Source: Flavobacterium sp. WC2421 | Lineage (GTDB): Bacteria > Bacteroidota > Bacteroidia > Flavobacteriales > Flavobacteriaceae | Direction: 5' to 3' | Length of the DNA: 64,000 nt | Assembly: GCF_040822115.1 (NCBI RefSeq) | Contig: NZ_CP162004.1 | Coordinates: 3,457,001-3,521,000, forward strand | Part shown: positions 1 to 8,847 of the stretch, piece by piece | Layout: each line of letters starts with the position of its first letter | Position numbering within the stretch: the stretch's first letter is position 1 | Program-made: the position numbers and the translations under genes | The notes under the pieces: model-generated | What the model saw: the letters and a program-made list of their open reading frames with translations, nothing else | Told to the model about the DNA's origin: nothing | Databases searched by the model: none

Positions 1-2
1 TG

Positions 3-1340
3 AGTGTTTATTTAAAAATACGTGATAAATTCCCTAATAGTTTATTGCTTGAAAGTAGTGATTATCATGGAAGTGACAACAGTTTTTCTTACATCTGTTG
101 CAATCCTATCGCTTCGATAAAAATCGAAAACGAAACTATTTTCAAAACCTATCCTGATGGGACTTCTGAAAAAATAGCGATTGATGAAAATACTTCAATT
201 CCAGAAGTTATTCAAGAATTTTCACACCAATTCAAATCAGAAAAAAATGATTTTAAATTCATAAACAATGGGTTGTTTGGATATATCTCTTATGATGCAG
301 TTCGTTATTTTGAAAAAGTAAAAATTGCCAAAAAAGAAAATAGCAATACCATTCCTGATGTGTATTATGCCGTATACCAAAATATAATTGCGATTAACCA
401 TTTCAAAAATCAAGCTTATATTTTCTGTCATAGTTTAGACGGAAGAAATAATATTTCAGAGATGGAGCAACTGTTACAATCAAGAAATATTGCCTCTTAT
501 AAATTTACCAAAGAAGGAGAAGGTTTCTCTAACTTAACTGATGAAGAGTTTAAACACAATGTGGCTCTGGCCAAAAAGCATTGTTTCCGTGGAGATGTAT
601 TTCAATTAGTATTATCACGCCGTTTTACTCAAGGTTTCAAAGGAGATGAATTCAATGTCTATAGAGCATTAAGAAGCATCAACCCATCCCCTTACCTCTT
701 CTTTTTTGATTATGGTGATTTCAAAATATTTGGCTCTTCGCCCGAAGCTCAAATTATAGTTAAAGACCGTAAGGCAGAAATTCATCCTATAGCAGGAACG
801 TTCAAACGTACTGGTGATGATGAAAAAGATGCGGTTCTTGCCAAACAATTATCTGAAGACAAAAAAGAAAATAGCGAACATGTGATGCTAGTCGACTTAG
901 CTCGTAATGATTTAAGTCGCAACGGTCATAACGTAAACGTAGAACGCTATAGAGAAGTGCAGTTTTTCTCTCATGTAATTCATTTAGTTTCAAAAGTAAC
1001 GGGGCATTTACATGAAAAAGCCACTACAATGCAAGTGGTAGCGGATACTTTCCCAGCTGGAACATTGAGTGGAGCACCTAAACACAGAGCGATGCAATTG
1101 ATTGAAGATTACGAAAAAACAAATCGTAATTTCTACGGTGGCGCCATCGGTTTTATGGATTTTGAAGGCAACTTTAATCACGCGATAATGATACGAACAT
1201 TCTTAAGTAAAAATCACCAATTGCATTCGCAAGCCGGCGCCGGAATTGTAGCCAGCTCTGATGAAGAAAGCGAAATGCAAGAAGTATATAACAAATTAAG
1301 AGCATTGAATACCGCACTTGATTTGGCAGAAACAATTTAA
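3..1340 (+). CDS. trpE: Anthranilate synthase component I, 5' end cut by window
   Basis: Converts chorismate plus ammonia (delivered by TrpG) to anthranilate, the first committed step of tryptophan synthesis. The reading frame is open to the left edge of the window and reads sensible TrpE sequence upstream of the first possible start (a TTG at 45), so the true start lies outside and the gene is 5'-partial. Chorismate-binding family signatures are clear: HPIAGTFKRTG, HVMLVDLARNDLSR, FPAGTLSGAPKHRA, and GGAIGF followed by GAGIVASSDEESE near the C-terminus. It is the first visible gene of a trpEGDCFBA operon and is separated from trpG by about 90 bp of AT-rich sequence. PabB or menaquinone-specific isochorismate synthases are alternatives for the fold, but the operon settles it. 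Confidence 0.97.
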   Translation, partial: SVYLKIRDKFPNSLLLESSDYHGSDNSFSYICCNPIASIKIENETIFKTYPDGTSEKIAIDENTSIPEVIQEFSHQFKSEKNDFKFINNGLFGYISYDAVRYFEKVKIAKKENSNTIPDVYYAVYQNIIAINHFKNQAYIFCHSLDGRNNISEMEQLLQSRNIASYKFTKEGEGFSNLTDEEFKHNVALAKKHCFRGDVFQLVLSRRFTQGFKGDEFNVYRALRSINPSPYLFFFDYGDFKIFGSSPEAQIIVKDRKAEIHPIAGTFKRTGDDEKDAVLAKQLSEDKKENSEHVMLVDLARNDLSRNGHNVNVERYREVQFFSHVIHLVSKVTGHLHEKATTMQVVADTFPAGTLSGAPKHRAMQLIEDYEKTNRNFYGGAIGFMDFEGNFNHAIMIRTFLSKNHQLHSQAGAGIVASSDEESEMQEVYNKLRALNTALDLAETI

Positions 1341-1433
1341 AAAATAATTAAAAGATTTAATAATTTAAGTATTTAAAGATTACTCGAAATGAGCTTTTTT
1401 CAATCTTTAAATCTTTCAATTTTCAATAAAAAA

Positions 1434-1997
1434 ATGAAAATACTAGTTATAGATAATTACGATAGTTTCACATACAATCTGGTACATTACCTAGAGGATT
1501 TAAACTGTGAAGTGACAGTATATAGAAACGATGAATTTGATATAGATGAAATAGCGCGTTTTGATAAAATACTACTTTCTCCAGGTCCTGGAATTCCAGA
1601 TGAAGCAGGATTATTGAAAGCTGTAATTCAAAAATACGGTCCTACCAAAAGTATCTTTGGAGTATGTCTTGGTCAACAAGCCATTGGTGAAGTATATGGA
1701 GGAACGCTTTCTAATCTAGACAAAGTGTATCATGGTATAGCTACCAATGTAAAAACCGTTGTCGACGATGAACTTTTATTTGAAGGATTAGGTAACGAAT
1801 TTGAAGTAGGACGCTACCATTCTTGGGTGGTTGATGCCAGTTTACCCGATGTACTTGAAGCTACTTCATTCGACGAAAATGGACAAGTAATGTCGTTGCG
1901 TCACAGAACCTATGATGTACGCGGTGTACAATTTCATCCCGAAAGTGTTCTGACACCAAACGGGAAAAAAATGCTAGAGAATTGGGTTAAAGCATAA
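1434..1997 (+). CDS. trpG: Anthranilate synthase component II (glutamine amidotransferase)
   Basis: Class I glutamine amidotransferase subunit that releases ammonia from glutamine and passes it to TrpE. The 187-residue protein starts with MKILVIDNYDSFTYNL, the classic TrpG/PabA N-terminus. I chose ATG 1434 because the 15 codons available upstream (from 1389) are low-complexity AT-rich leader sequence not seen in the family. The catalytic triad is visible: Cys78 in GVCLGQQ, and His168 and Glu170 in FHPES. Its length is normal for the family. It lies between trpE and trpD and may also serve PabB for folate synthesis, since no separate pabA is seen here (inference). Confidence 0.96.
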   Translation: MKILVIDNYDSFTYNLVHYLEDLNCEVTVYRNDEFDIDEIARFDKILLSPGPGIPDEAGLLKAVIQKYGPTKSIFGVCLGQQAIGEVYGGTLSNLDKVYHGIATNVKTVVDDELLFEGLGNEFEVGRYHSWVVDASLPDVLEATSFDENGQVMSLRHRTYDVRGVQFHPESVLTPNGKKMLENWVKA

Positions 1998-2050
1998 TGT
2001 TCAATTTTTAGAACTTGAAACTTGAAACCTAAAACTTTAAACAAAAAAAA

Positions 2051-3043
2051 ATGAAAAACATACTAAATAGATTAATCAACCACGAAATGCTATCCAAAGA
2101 AGAGGCAAAAAATGTATTGATTAATATCTCAAACGGAAGTTATAATCCAAGTCAGATTTCCGCTTTTTTAACCGTGTATATGATGCGTAGCATTAGTATT
2201 GAGGAACTTGCAGGATTTAGAGAAGCACTATTGGAATTGTGCATTCGTGTTGATTTAGCATCCTATAATGCTATTGATTTATGTGGAACTGGTGGTGACG
2301 GAAAAGACACTTTCAATATCTCTACATTGGCTTCATTTATAGCGGCTGGTGCGGGGATTAAAGTCGCCAAACATGGTAATTACGGTGTTTCTTCCATCTC
2401 TGGATCTAGTAATGTCATGGAAAAACTAGGAATCAAATTCAGTAATGAAAATGACTTCTTGGAAAGAAGTATTGATAAAGCTGGAATTTGTATTTTACAT
2501 GCTCCCCTTTTTCATCCCGCTATGAAAAATGTAGGTCCAATCCGAAAAGAATTGGCCGTAAAAACCTTTTTCAATATGTTAGGACCAATGGTAAATCCTT
2601 CCTTTCCAAAAAATCAGTTGGTGGGTGTTTTTAACTTAGAACTAGCTAGAATGTATGCGTATTTATACCAAAATACCGATGTGAATTTCACTATTTTACA
2701 TTCATTAGATGGCTATGATGAAGTTTCATTGACTAGCCCAACAAAGATTATCACTAGCAGTATGGAAGGAATGTTATCCCATGAAAGTTTTGGTGTTCGC
2801 CTTTTATCACAAAGTGAAATAGAAGGAGGGAAAACAATTGATGAATCAGCTCAAATGTTTACTGACATTCTATCCGGTAAAGGAAATGAAGCGCAGAATA
2901 ATGTGGTATGTGCCAATGCGGCCATGGCAATTGCAACAGTGACAAAATGCACGCCACTAGAAGGATTTGGTCAAGCCAAAGAAAGTTTACTTTCAGGAAA
3001 AGGATTAAAAGCGTTGAAGACGTTGCAGGAGTTAAGTAAATAA
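2051..3043 (+). CDS. trpD: Anthranilate phosphoribosyltransferase
   Basis: Transfers the phosphoribosyl group of PRPP to anthranilate. The 330-residue protein has the glycosyltransferase family 3 layout: a helical N-terminal domain (about 1-70), then the PRPP-binding loop CGTGGDGKDTFNIST (about 75-90), the KHGNYGVSS segment, and GPMVNP near residue 180. In many homologues the KHGN segment reads KHGNRxxSS; here a Tyr-Gly replaces the usual residues, which I take as lineage variation. The gap to trpG is 53 bp and to trpC 84 bp. Both gaps are AT-rich and carry short repeated CTTTAAAC-type words, as is common between flavobacterial operon genes. Confidence 0.96.
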   Translation: MKNILNRLINHEMLSKEEAKNVLINISNGSYNPSQISAFLTVYMMRSISIEELAGFREALLELCIRVDLASYNAIDLCGTGGDGKDTFNISTLASFIAAGAGIKVAKHGNYGVSSISGSSNVMEKLGIKFSNENDFLERSIDKAGICILHAPLFHPAMKNVGPIRKELAVKTFFNMLGPMVNPSFPKNQLVGVFNLELARMYAYLYQNTDVNFTILHSLDGYDEVSLTSPTKIITSSMEGMLSHESFGVRLLSQSEIEGGKTIDESAQMFTDILSGKGNEAQNNVVCANAAMAIATVTKCTPLEGFGQAKESLLSGKGLKALKTLQELSK

Positions 3044-3127
3044 AAAAATAGTTTAAATTTTAAGGTTTAAAGTTGATCAAAACGGGGACTTTAAACTTTA
3101 AACAAAGAAAACTTTAAACAAATAACA

Positions 3128-3913
3128 ATGAACATACTCGATAAAATAATAGTTGATAAAAAACGAGAAGTCATTCTCAAGAAATCCATAATTCCCGTTT
3201 CGCAATTGGAAGCTTCGATTTTCTTTGATAAAAAGACTATTTCATTAAGTGAAAACTTAAGAAACAGTACTACTGGAATCATTGCGGAGCACAAACGTCG
3301 TTCTCCTTCAAAATCAGTTATCAATCATAGTTTTACCGTAGAAGAAGTGGTAAAAGGATATGAAACTGCCGGTGCTTGTGGTATTTCAGTATTGACTGAT
3401 GGGAAATATTTTGGAGGTTCTTTGGATGATTTGCTTTTGGCAAGAGCTTCAGTGAATATTCCGCTATTGCGAAAAGAATTTATTGTCGATGAATACCAAA
3501 TCCTAGAAGCCAAAGCACATGGAGCCGATTTGATTCTACTAATCGCAGCGGTTTTAACGCGTGACGAAATCAAATTATTATCTGAGTTTGCCAAAAGTTT
3601 AGGTCTCGAGGTTTTACTTGAAGTGCATAACCAAGAAGAATTAGAAAAATCAATCATGCCTACCTTAGATATGATAGGTGTGAACAATAGAAACCTAAAA
3701 ACCTTCGAGGTAAGTTTGGATTTCAGTAAGCAATTGGCTGATAAAATCCCGAATGAGTTCGTCAAAGTTTCCGAAAGTGGAATATCGTCAATCGAAGCCA
3801 TAACCGAATTAAAGCCGTATGGATACAAAGGTTTTTTAATTGGTGAAAACTTCATGAAAACAGATAATGCTGGTCAAGCTGCAGCAGAATTTATAAAGCA
3901 ATTAACTCGTTAG
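3128..3913 (+). CDS. trpC: Indole-3-glycerol phosphate synthase
   Basis: Closes the indole ring, converting carboxyphenylaminodeoxyribulose phosphate to indole-3-glycerol phosphate. At 261 residues this is the monofunctional, single TIM-barrel form; PRAI is a separate gene (trpF) downstream. Visible family features are an N-terminal MNILDKIIVDKKREV helix, the catalytic EHKRRSPSKS segment (usual form KxxSPSKG), RKEFIVDEYQI, LEVHN, GVNNRNL, VSESGI and a C-terminal GFLIGENFM phosphate-binding turn. Long open frames on the opposite strand of this gene are shadows. Confidence 0.96.
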   Translation: MNILDKIIVDKKREVILKKSIIPVSQLEASIFFDKKTISLSENLRNSTTGIIAEHKRRSPSKSVINHSFTVEEVVKGYETAGACGISVLTDGKYFGGSLDDLLLARASVNIPLLRKEFIVDEYQILEAKAHGADLILLIAAVLTRDEIKLLSEFAKSLGLEVLLEVHNQEELEKSIMPTLDMIGVNNRNLKTFEVSLDFSKQLADKIPNEFVKVSESGISSIEAITELKPYGYKGFLIGENFMKTDNAGQAAAEFIKQLTR

Positions 3914-3954
3914 AGAAAAGAAAAAAGAGCAAAGAATAATATAGAATAAAATTA

Positions 3955-4006
3955 AAGCAAAGCTTAGCGAACTTCGCGAAACCCTTGCGCACTTTGCGGT
4001 TAAATA
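3955..4006. repeat. GCG-rich intergenic repeat between trpC and trpF
   Basis: A GC-richer patch in an otherwise AT-rich gap contains two imperfect copies of a roughly 20-base unit, of the form CTTAGCGAACTTCGCG and CCTTGCGCACTTTGCGG. Similar 'CTTTGCGnACTTTGCGG' strings are, from memory, common between genes in Flavobacterium. It is not coding in any sensible frame. Function is unknown; a local RNA fold or a mobile repeat are both possible. Confidence 0.45.
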
Positions 4007-4023
4007 CGTTTAAATAAAAGATT

Positions 4024-4662
4024 ATGAAAATCAAAATCTGCGGTATGAAATATCCCGACAATATTCTCGAACTAGGACCGCTCCTACCCGATTATATGGG
4101 ATTTATATTTTGGGAAAAGTCAGCGCGCTATTTTGATGGAATTATTCCTGAATTGCCAAAATCAATAAAAAAAACGGGCGTATTTGTCAATGAATCGATA
4201 GCAAATATTGTTGAAAAAGTAAAGCAACACGATTTACAAGCCGTACAATTGCATGGCAAAGAATCAGTGGTTTTTTGTGCCGAATTAAAAAAAACATTGT
4301 TAAAGGATATCGAAATCATAAAAGTATTTTCAATTTTGGATACCTTTGACTTTGAACAGCTTAAACCATTTGAATCGGTTTGTGATTATTTCCTTTTTGA
4401 TACCAAGGGAAAATTACCTGGCGGAAACGGAACCACATTTGATTGGAAAGTATTAGAGAACTACCCTTCGTCAAAACCCTTTTTCCTAAGTGGCGGAATA
4501 GGACTCGACGAAATGGAAGCGGTTAATGAAATTTTAAAAACTAATTTACCTGTTTATGCTATTGATGTAAACAGTAAATTTGAAATAGAACCAGGATTAA
4601 AAAATATATCATTCTGTAGAGAAGCGCTGCAGTGCGTCTCCACGTTGAATGATCCACAATAA
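4024..4662 (+). CDS. trpF: Phosphoribosylanthranilate isomerase
   Basis: Isomerises phosphoribosylanthranilate to CdRP, the step between TrpD and TrpC. The 212-residue TIM barrel begins MKIKICGMK, with the catalytic Cys6 in the conserved KICG motif. Further motifs are [15 protein letters not shown]-like KTGVFVN, VQLHG, the catalytic Asp in FLFDTKG followed by [10 protein letters not shown], and FLSGGIG as the phosphate-binding turn. The stop is 13 bp upstream of the start chosen for trpB. Confidence 0.95.
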   Translation: MKIKICGMKYPDNILELGPLLPDYMGFIFWEKSARYFDGIIPELPKSIKKTGVFVNESIANIVEKVKQHDLQAVQLHGKESVVFCAELKKTLLKDIEIIKVFSILDTFDFEQLKPFESVCDYFLFDTKGKLPGGNGTTFDWKVLENYPSSKPFFLSGGIGLDEMEAVNEILKTNLPVYAIDVNSKFEIEPGLKNISFCREALQCVSTLNDPQ

Positions 4663-4675
4663 AAAAAATAAAAAG

Positions 4676-5857
4676 ATGTCATACAACGTAAACGAAAAAG
4701 GCTATTATGGTGAATTTGGAGGAGCCTACATTCCTGAAATGTTATATCCAAATGTAGAAGAGTTGCGTCAAAATTATCTAAAAATCACGGCTGAACCTGA
4801 ATTTCAAGCCCAGTTTGACGCGCTACTTAAAGATTACGTAGGTCGCCCTACACCATTATATTTTGCAGAACGTTTATCTGAAAAATACGGAACTAAAATC
4901 TACCTAAAAAGAGAAGATTTGTGCCATACTGGTGCGCATAAAGTGAATAATACTATTGGACAAATATTATTAGCCAAGTGTTTAGGTAAAAAACGCATCA
5001 TTGCTGAAACTGGTGCAGGTCAACATGGTGTGGCAACTGCCACCGTATGTGCGTTGATGGGATTGGAATGTATCGTGTACATGGGAGAAATTGACATCAA
5101 ACGTCAGGCACCAAACGTAGCACGTATGAAAATGTTAGGTGCAGAGGTTCGTCCTGCACTTTCGGGTTCAAAAACTTTGAAGGACGCTACAAACGAAGCT
5201 ATTCGCGACTGGATCAACAACCCTGTAGATACCTATTATATCATTGGGTCTGTAGTTGGACCGCATCCGTATCCTGATATGGTGGCGCGTTTTCAGTCGG
5301 TGATTTCTAAAGAAATAAAAGAGCAATTATTAGAGAAAGAAGGTCGTGAAAACCCAGATTATGTAATCGCTTGTGTAGGTGGTGGTAGCAATGCCGCTGG
5401 TGCTTATTACCATTTTCTAGACAATCCTGATGTAAATATTATAGCTGTTGAAGCTGCTGGTTTAGGTGTGCATTCTGGTGAAAGTGCTGCAACTTCTGCT
5501 TTGGGAAAAGTGGGGGTTATTCACGGAAGTAAAACTTTGTTGATGCAAACGCCTGATGGCCAAATTACCGAGCCGTATTCTATTTCGGCAGGGTTAGATT
5601 ACCCTGGTGTTGGACCTATGCACGCCCATCTATTTGCTTCGGGTAGAGCACAATTCATTTCAATTACCGATGATCAAGCCATGAATTGGGGATTGCAATT
5701 GTCCAAAATGGAAGGAATTATCCCTGCCATCGAGAGTGCTCATGCCTTTGCTGTACTAGACGAAATGAAGTTCAAAAAAGAAGATATTGTGGTCATCAAT
5801 CTTTCGGGACGTGGCGATAAAGATTTAAATACCTATATCGATTATTTCAAATTATAG
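4676..5857 (+). CDS. trpB: Tryptophan synthase beta chain
   Basis: PLP enzyme that joins indole and serine to make tryptophan. ATG 4676 was chosen because the protein then begins [21 protein letters not shown], matching the family start; an in-frame ATG at 4649 lies inside the trpF tail. The 393-residue length is typical. The PLP lysine is Lys89 in HTGAHKVNN. Other landmarks are [14 protein letters not shown], the phosphate-binding [12 protein letters not shown], and [12 protein letters not shown]. Unusually, trpA does not follow directly: a repeat and a small gamma-glutamylcyclotransferase-like gene intervene. Confidence 0.97.
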   Translation: MSYNVNEKGYYGEFGGAYIPEMLYPNVEELRQNYLKITAEPEFQAQFDALLKDYVGRPTPLYFAERLSEKYGTKIYLKREDLCHTGAHKVNNTIGQILLAKCLGKKRIIAETGAGQHGVATATVCALMGLECIVYMGEIDIKRQAPNVARMKMLGAEVRPALSGSKTLKDATNEAIRDWINNPVDTYYIIGSVVGPHPYPDMVARFQSVISKEIKEQLLEKEGRENPDYVIACVGGGSNAAGAYYHFLDNPDVNIIAVEAAGLGVHSGESAATSALGKVGVIHGSKTLLMQTPDGQITEPYSISAGLDYPGVGPMHAHLFASGRAQFISITDDQAMNWGLQLSKMEGIIPAIESAHAFAVLDEMKFKKEDIVVINLSGRGDKDLNTYIDYFKL

Positions 5858-5866
5858 TTGGGTATA

Positions 5867-6003
5867 CCCTGAATTTATTTCAGGGCGTTACCGTTTACCC
5901 TGAAAAAGTTCAGGGCAAGCGGTCGGGCTATTCGCTAAATTTTTTGTTTCGTTCCTAGAGGCGGGACAAAACAAAAAGATACCGCTGCTATCCCTAACGC
6001 AAA
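5867..6003. repeat. Dispersed flavobacterial repeat element, copy 1, with preceding hairpins
   Basis: The 194-bp gap after trpB holds two small hairpins with CCCTGA/TCAGGG arms (5867-5885 and 5898-5915). A GC-richer element at 5918-6003 follows. It starts with GGTCGGGCTATTCGC and ends with ACCGCTGCTATCCCTAACGC. Between these ends lies another hairpin, TTTTTGTTTCGT against ACAAAACAAAAA. The ends match those of a second element at 20911-20996, so this is a repeat family. The hairpins could attenuate transcription into the downstream genes. Confidence 0.7.
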
Positions 6004-6051
6004 CAAAAACGAGAAGATTAAATTTTTAAATAAATTTTCAAAACAGAAAAA

Positions 6052-6372
6052 ATGGAAAAATTATTCGCTTACGGAACCCTAAAAGACAAAGACATTCAAG
6101 AAGATGTTTTTGGACGAACACTTCGTGGAGTTCCTGAAACATTGATGGGATACGTAGTAAAAGAAATCCTAATTGAAGAAGAATTTGGAATGGAGCCTTA
6201 TCCTATTATTGCTCCTACTCAAAACAATGAAGACACCATTGAAGGGATGGTTTATGATTTAACCGAAAAGGAATTGCAGCTTGCTGACACCTATGAAGGG
6301 AGCCATTACAAACGTGTTGAAGTACAGTTGCAGTCCAAAGAAATCGCTTGGGCCTACAGTGCAAAAATTTAA
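6052..6372 (+). CDS. Gamma-glutamylcyclotransferase-like (AIG2/GGCT family) protein
   Basis: A 106-residue protein with the GGCT fold signature LFAYGTLKD at its N-terminus (the YGSL-type substrate-binding loop) and DTYEGSHYKRVEV near residue 85. The Glu of the YEG segment is the family's usual catalytic acid. Members release 5-oxoproline from gamma-glutamyl compounds or open related amide bonds; the substrate here cannot be told. The protein is somewhat short but within the range of bacterial members. It has no known role in tryptophan synthesis and sits inside the trp operon between trpB and trpA, directly after a dispersed repeat, which suggests a later insertion. It is probably co-transcribed with trpA (50-bp gap). 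Confidence 0.8.
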   Translation: MEKLFAYGTLKDKDIQEDVFGRTLRGVPETLMGYVVKEILIEEEFGMEPYPIIAPTQNNEDTIEGMVYDLTEKELQLADTYEGSHYKRVEVQLQSKEIAWAYSAKI

Positions 6373-6422
6373 ACACCTATAAATAAGCTAAAAACAGATT
6401 TTACATCTGAAAAAATACAAAA

Positions 6423-7184
6423 ATGAACAGAATAAATCAAAAACTACAAGAAGGCAAAAAAATACTCTCTATTTATTTTTCTGCTGGATATCCTAACTTA
6501 AACGATACGGTACAAATCATTGAAGATTTAGAAAAAAACGGTATCGACATGATTGAGATTGGTTTGCCATTTAGCGATCCATTGGCCGATGGGCCTACTA
6601 TTCAAGCCAGTTCGACTCAAGCCTTGCATAACGGGATGACAACGCAACTGTTGTTTGACCAACTAAAAGACATTCGTAAAACGGTTTCAATTCCGTTAGT
6701 GATTATGGGTTATTTCAACCCCATGTTGCAATACGGAGTAGATAATTTTTGCAAGAAATGCCAAGAAATAGGCATCGATGGCTTAATCATCCCAGATCTT
6801 CCAGTTGATGTGTATGCAGAACAATACAAAGTCACTTTTGAAAAATATGGCTTAATCAACGTATTCTTAATAACTCCACAAACATCTGATGCCCGCATTC
6901 ATTTTATTGATAGCGTTTCTAATGGATTTATCTACATGGTAAGTTCAGCAAGTGTAACAGGATCTTCGGCAGGTTTTGGAAGCACGCAAGAAGATTACTT
7001 CAAGCGCATTGCGGGAATGAATTTAAAAAATCCACAAGTGATAGGCTTCGGAATCAACAATGCCGAAACCTTTAATCAAGCCACTCAATTTGCCAAAGGA
7101 GCCATTATTGGTAGTGCTTTTATTACGCATTTAACGGAAAATGGAACAGGAAAAATTGCCGAATTTGTAAAAGCAATTCGATAA
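6423..7184 (+). CDS. trpA: Tryptophan synthase alpha chain
   Basis: Cleaves indole-3-glycerol phosphate to indole and glyceraldehyde-3-phosphate; indole is channelled to TrpB. The 253-residue TIM barrel shows FSAGYPNLNDT, then MIEIGLPFSDPLADGPTIQ with catalytic Glu45 and Asp56 at the family's 11-residue spacing, GLIIPDLPVD, and the phosphate-binding region MVSSASVTGS and GFGINN. It is the last gene of the trp operon and a terminator-like hairpin follows. Confidence 0.97.
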   Translation: MNRINQKLQEGKKILSIYFSAGYPNLNDTVQIIEDLEKNGIDMIEIGLPFSDPLADGPTIQASSTQALHNGMTTQLLFDQLKDIRKTVSIPLVIMGYFNPMLQYGVDNFCKKCQEIGIDGLIIPDLPVDVYAEQYKVTFEKYGLINVFLITPQTSDARIHFIDSVSNGFIYMVSSASVTGSSAGFGSTQEDYFKRIAGMNLKNPQVIGFGINNAETFNQATQFAKGAIIGSAFITHLTENGTGKIAEFVKAIR

Positions 7185-7201
7185 ATAAAAATGTATTTAT
7201 A

Positions 7202-7266
7202 TACCGCAAATTCGCAAATTATAATAGCTATTTATTTAATTTTCGATTTTGCGGTTTCCTTTTTCA
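7202..7266 (+). terminator. Terminator-like hairpin after trpA
   Basis: ACCGCAAATTCGCAAATT pairs imperfectly with AATTTTCGATTTTGCGGT across a loop of about 20 bases and is followed by TTCCTTTTTC. It is placed directly after the trp operon. The stem is long but the T-run is interrupted, so termination strength is uncertain. Confidence 0.6.
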
Positions 7267-7319
7267 TCATAATGATTAGAAAAGAATCAATCAACTACAA
7301 ATAAAAATCATTCCTCCTC

Positions 7320-7835
7320 ATGAACTACCAATTTAGAAAAGCCAATCTATCCGAAATAACTCCTATTTGGGAAATATTACAACAAGCAATCATTCGAAGA
7401 AAAGTAGAAGGTAGTGCGCAATGGCAAGATGGTTACCCTAACCCGGATGTGGTACAAAATGACATTGAAAAAGGAGAAGGTTTTGTTCTGGTTGATGGAG
7501 AAACAATTATTGGGTACAGCGCAGTAATCATAAATGACGAACCTGCTTATGCTGGTATTGAAGGAAAATGGTTGACAAATGATGATTTTGTAGTAATTCA
7601 TAGAGTCGCGCTTTCTGAAAACTATTTGGGCAAAGGACTCGCTAAATTGATTATGGGTTGTGTTGAAGATTTTGCACTACAAAACAATATTTACAGCATC
7701 AAAGCCGACACGAATTTTGATAATTTTCCGATGATGAAAACATTTGAAAGCCTTGGTTATGTTTTATGTGGCGACGTTTTTTTTAGAGGCGCTCCTAGAA
7801 AAGCATATGAAAAAGTATTGAATAAACGCAACTAG
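7320..7835 (+). CDS. GNAT family N-acetyltransferase
   Basis: A 171-residue single-domain GNAT protein. The acetyl-CoA-binding segment is visible as VIHRVALSENYLGKGLAKLIM (about 97-117), containing the family's Q/RxxGxG/A-like loop (YLGKGLA), followed by the beta-5/alpha-4 region IKADTNFDNFPMMKTFESLGY. This resembles stand-alone acetyltransferases of unknown substrate often annotated simply as GNAT. The gene stands alone between two hairpin terminators. The acceptor substrate cannot be inferred. Confidence 0.85.
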   Translation: MNYQFRKANLSEITPIWEILQQAIIRRKVEGSAQWQDGYPNPDVVQNDIEKGEGFVLVDGETIIGYSAVIINDEPAYAGIEGKWLTNDDFVVIHRVALSENYLGKGLAKLIMGCVEDFALQNNIYSIKADTNFDNFPMMKTFESLGYVLCGDVFFRGAPRKAYEKVLNKRN

Positions 7836-7871
7836 TTCCTATTCAGTACGAACTTCAATCTAAAAAGTAAA

Positions 7872-7942
7872 AGACCGCAAATTAGCAAATTATTAAAACC
7901 GCTTCATTGGTTTAATTTGCAAATTTGCGGTCTCTATTTTTT
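7872..7942. terminator. Bidirectional terminator hairpin
   Basis: AGACCGCAAATTAGCAAATT pairs with AATTTGCAAATTTGCGGTCT, about 18 pairs with one mismatch, and is followed by CTATTTTTT on the plus strand. It lies between two convergent genes, the acetyltransferase and the DUF4494 gene. The GACCGCAAAT core resembles the post-trpA hairpin at 7202, so the two may be related repeats. Confidence 0.85.
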
Positions 7943-7952
7943 ATAAATAGGA

Positions 7953-8516
7953 TTAAACAGTAGTCTCTTCTTCCACTTCGTCTTCTGTGACAAATTCCAT
8001 ATGATCTTCGACTTCAACAGCTACTTCAGGTTTAGAGGCTTTCAGTGCATTGAATCTTTCTAATTGTTCTAATTCTCCTTCTTCACCACTAAAATAAGGA
8101 AATACATCCATTATAGGCGATTCAGTAATAGCAGGAATACTATAATCGCCCATAGTTCCTTTCATCACAGCTGTTGTATTATCAAACGCTTCTTTTACAT
8201 CATTGGCTTGCAATAAGATATACATATTGGTCTTGCGTTCTTTACCGCTTTCTTCGTCATAAGCCAATAAAGATACTTTGGATTTAAACCACCGATCACT
8301 ATTTTCGAAGGGATGGATCTCCGCATAATTCGCCACTTTGATATTCGTGATTTTAAACTCTTCACTAATATAAGCCGACATCTCTTCGTTAATTCTGCTC
8401 TCCGCCTCTGTATATGATAAAGCGTCAACTAAATAAGGTTCCGTTGTAACCTTTTGTAATCCAGTTTCATCAGTTTTTCTATATTTTACTTTGCATTCGT
8501 ACCAAGTTGAACTCAT
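7953..8516 (-). CDS. DUF4494 domain-containing protein
   Basis: A 187-residue protein beginning MSSTWYECKVKYRKTDETG, with ALSYTEAESRI, WFKSKVSLLAYDEESGKERKTN and a C-terminal acidic tail rich in Glu and Val. This matches the DUF4494 family, a cytosolic protein widespread in Bacteroidota without a known function. No signal peptide or membrane segment is present. The gene is monocistronic, convergent with the upstream acetyltransferase and divergent from the tetR operon. A TAnnTTTG-type box (minus strand, 8537-8544) lies about 20 bp upstream of the start. Confidence 0.85.
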   Translation of the reverse strand: MSSTWYECKVKYRKTDETGLQKVTTEPYLVDALSYTEAESRINEEMSAYISEEFKITNIKVANYAEIHPFENSDRWFKSKVSLLAYDEESGKERKTNMYILLQANDVKEAFDNTTAVMKGTMGDYSIPAITESPIMDVFPYFSGEEGELEQLERFNALKASKPEVAVEVEDHMEFVTEDEVEEETTV

Positions 8517-8793
8517 AATTTTTTATTTAAGGATGTCAAAGATAGATTTTAAAGCAAAAAATAAACCCTATTCGTGAAATAGATATTCACAATTTCAAAA
8601 TGATATTTAAACTGCTGACTTTCCAACTTTTTAATTAACAAAAAAGATACAATAATACAAACCCAATTGCGAAGAAGTGACCTAGAGCCTTTTAAAATAG
8701 ATTTTTTTAATTTTTAAATTCCAAAATGCGTTCTAAAAATACAAGCACCAAAAAACACAACGATTTCAATGTTAATATTATGTTAAATTTAAA
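8517..8793. other. Divergent intergenic region between DUF4494 and tetR
   Basis: Together with the operator at 8794-8831 this makes a 331-bp gap. On the minus strand TATCTTTG (8537-8544) fits the Bacteroidota -7 consensus TAnnTTTG for the DUF4494 gene; the matching TTG at -33 is poor (GTT). The rest is AT-rich (runs of A and T around 8690-8720) and I see no small gene or other repeat in it. Confidence 0.5.
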
Positions 8794-8831
8794 TTAAACG
8801 ATTGTTTAAATTAAACGGTTGTTTAATTTTG
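8794..8831 (+). promoter_or_regulatory. tetR operon promoter with twin palindromic operator
   Basis: Two copies of a palindrome TTAAAC-nnnn-GTTTAA stand in tandem at 8794-8809 and 8811-8826, with centres 17 bp apart. They overlap a good Bacteroidota promoter: TTG at 8802-8804, a 19-bp spacer, then TAATTTTG at 8824-8831 (consensus TTG-N17-23-TAnnTTTG). The start codon of tetR is at 8848. A TetR dimer on each palindrome would cover both promoter boxes, so autorepression of tetR and its efflux operon is the natural reading (inference). Confidence 0.8.
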
Positions 8832-8847
8832 TGTCCAATTAAAAAGT

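Noticed and set aside
3325..3855. 176-codon open frame on the minus strand of trpC
   Set aside because: Shadow of trpC; no family motif and low-complexity Ser/Lys composition.
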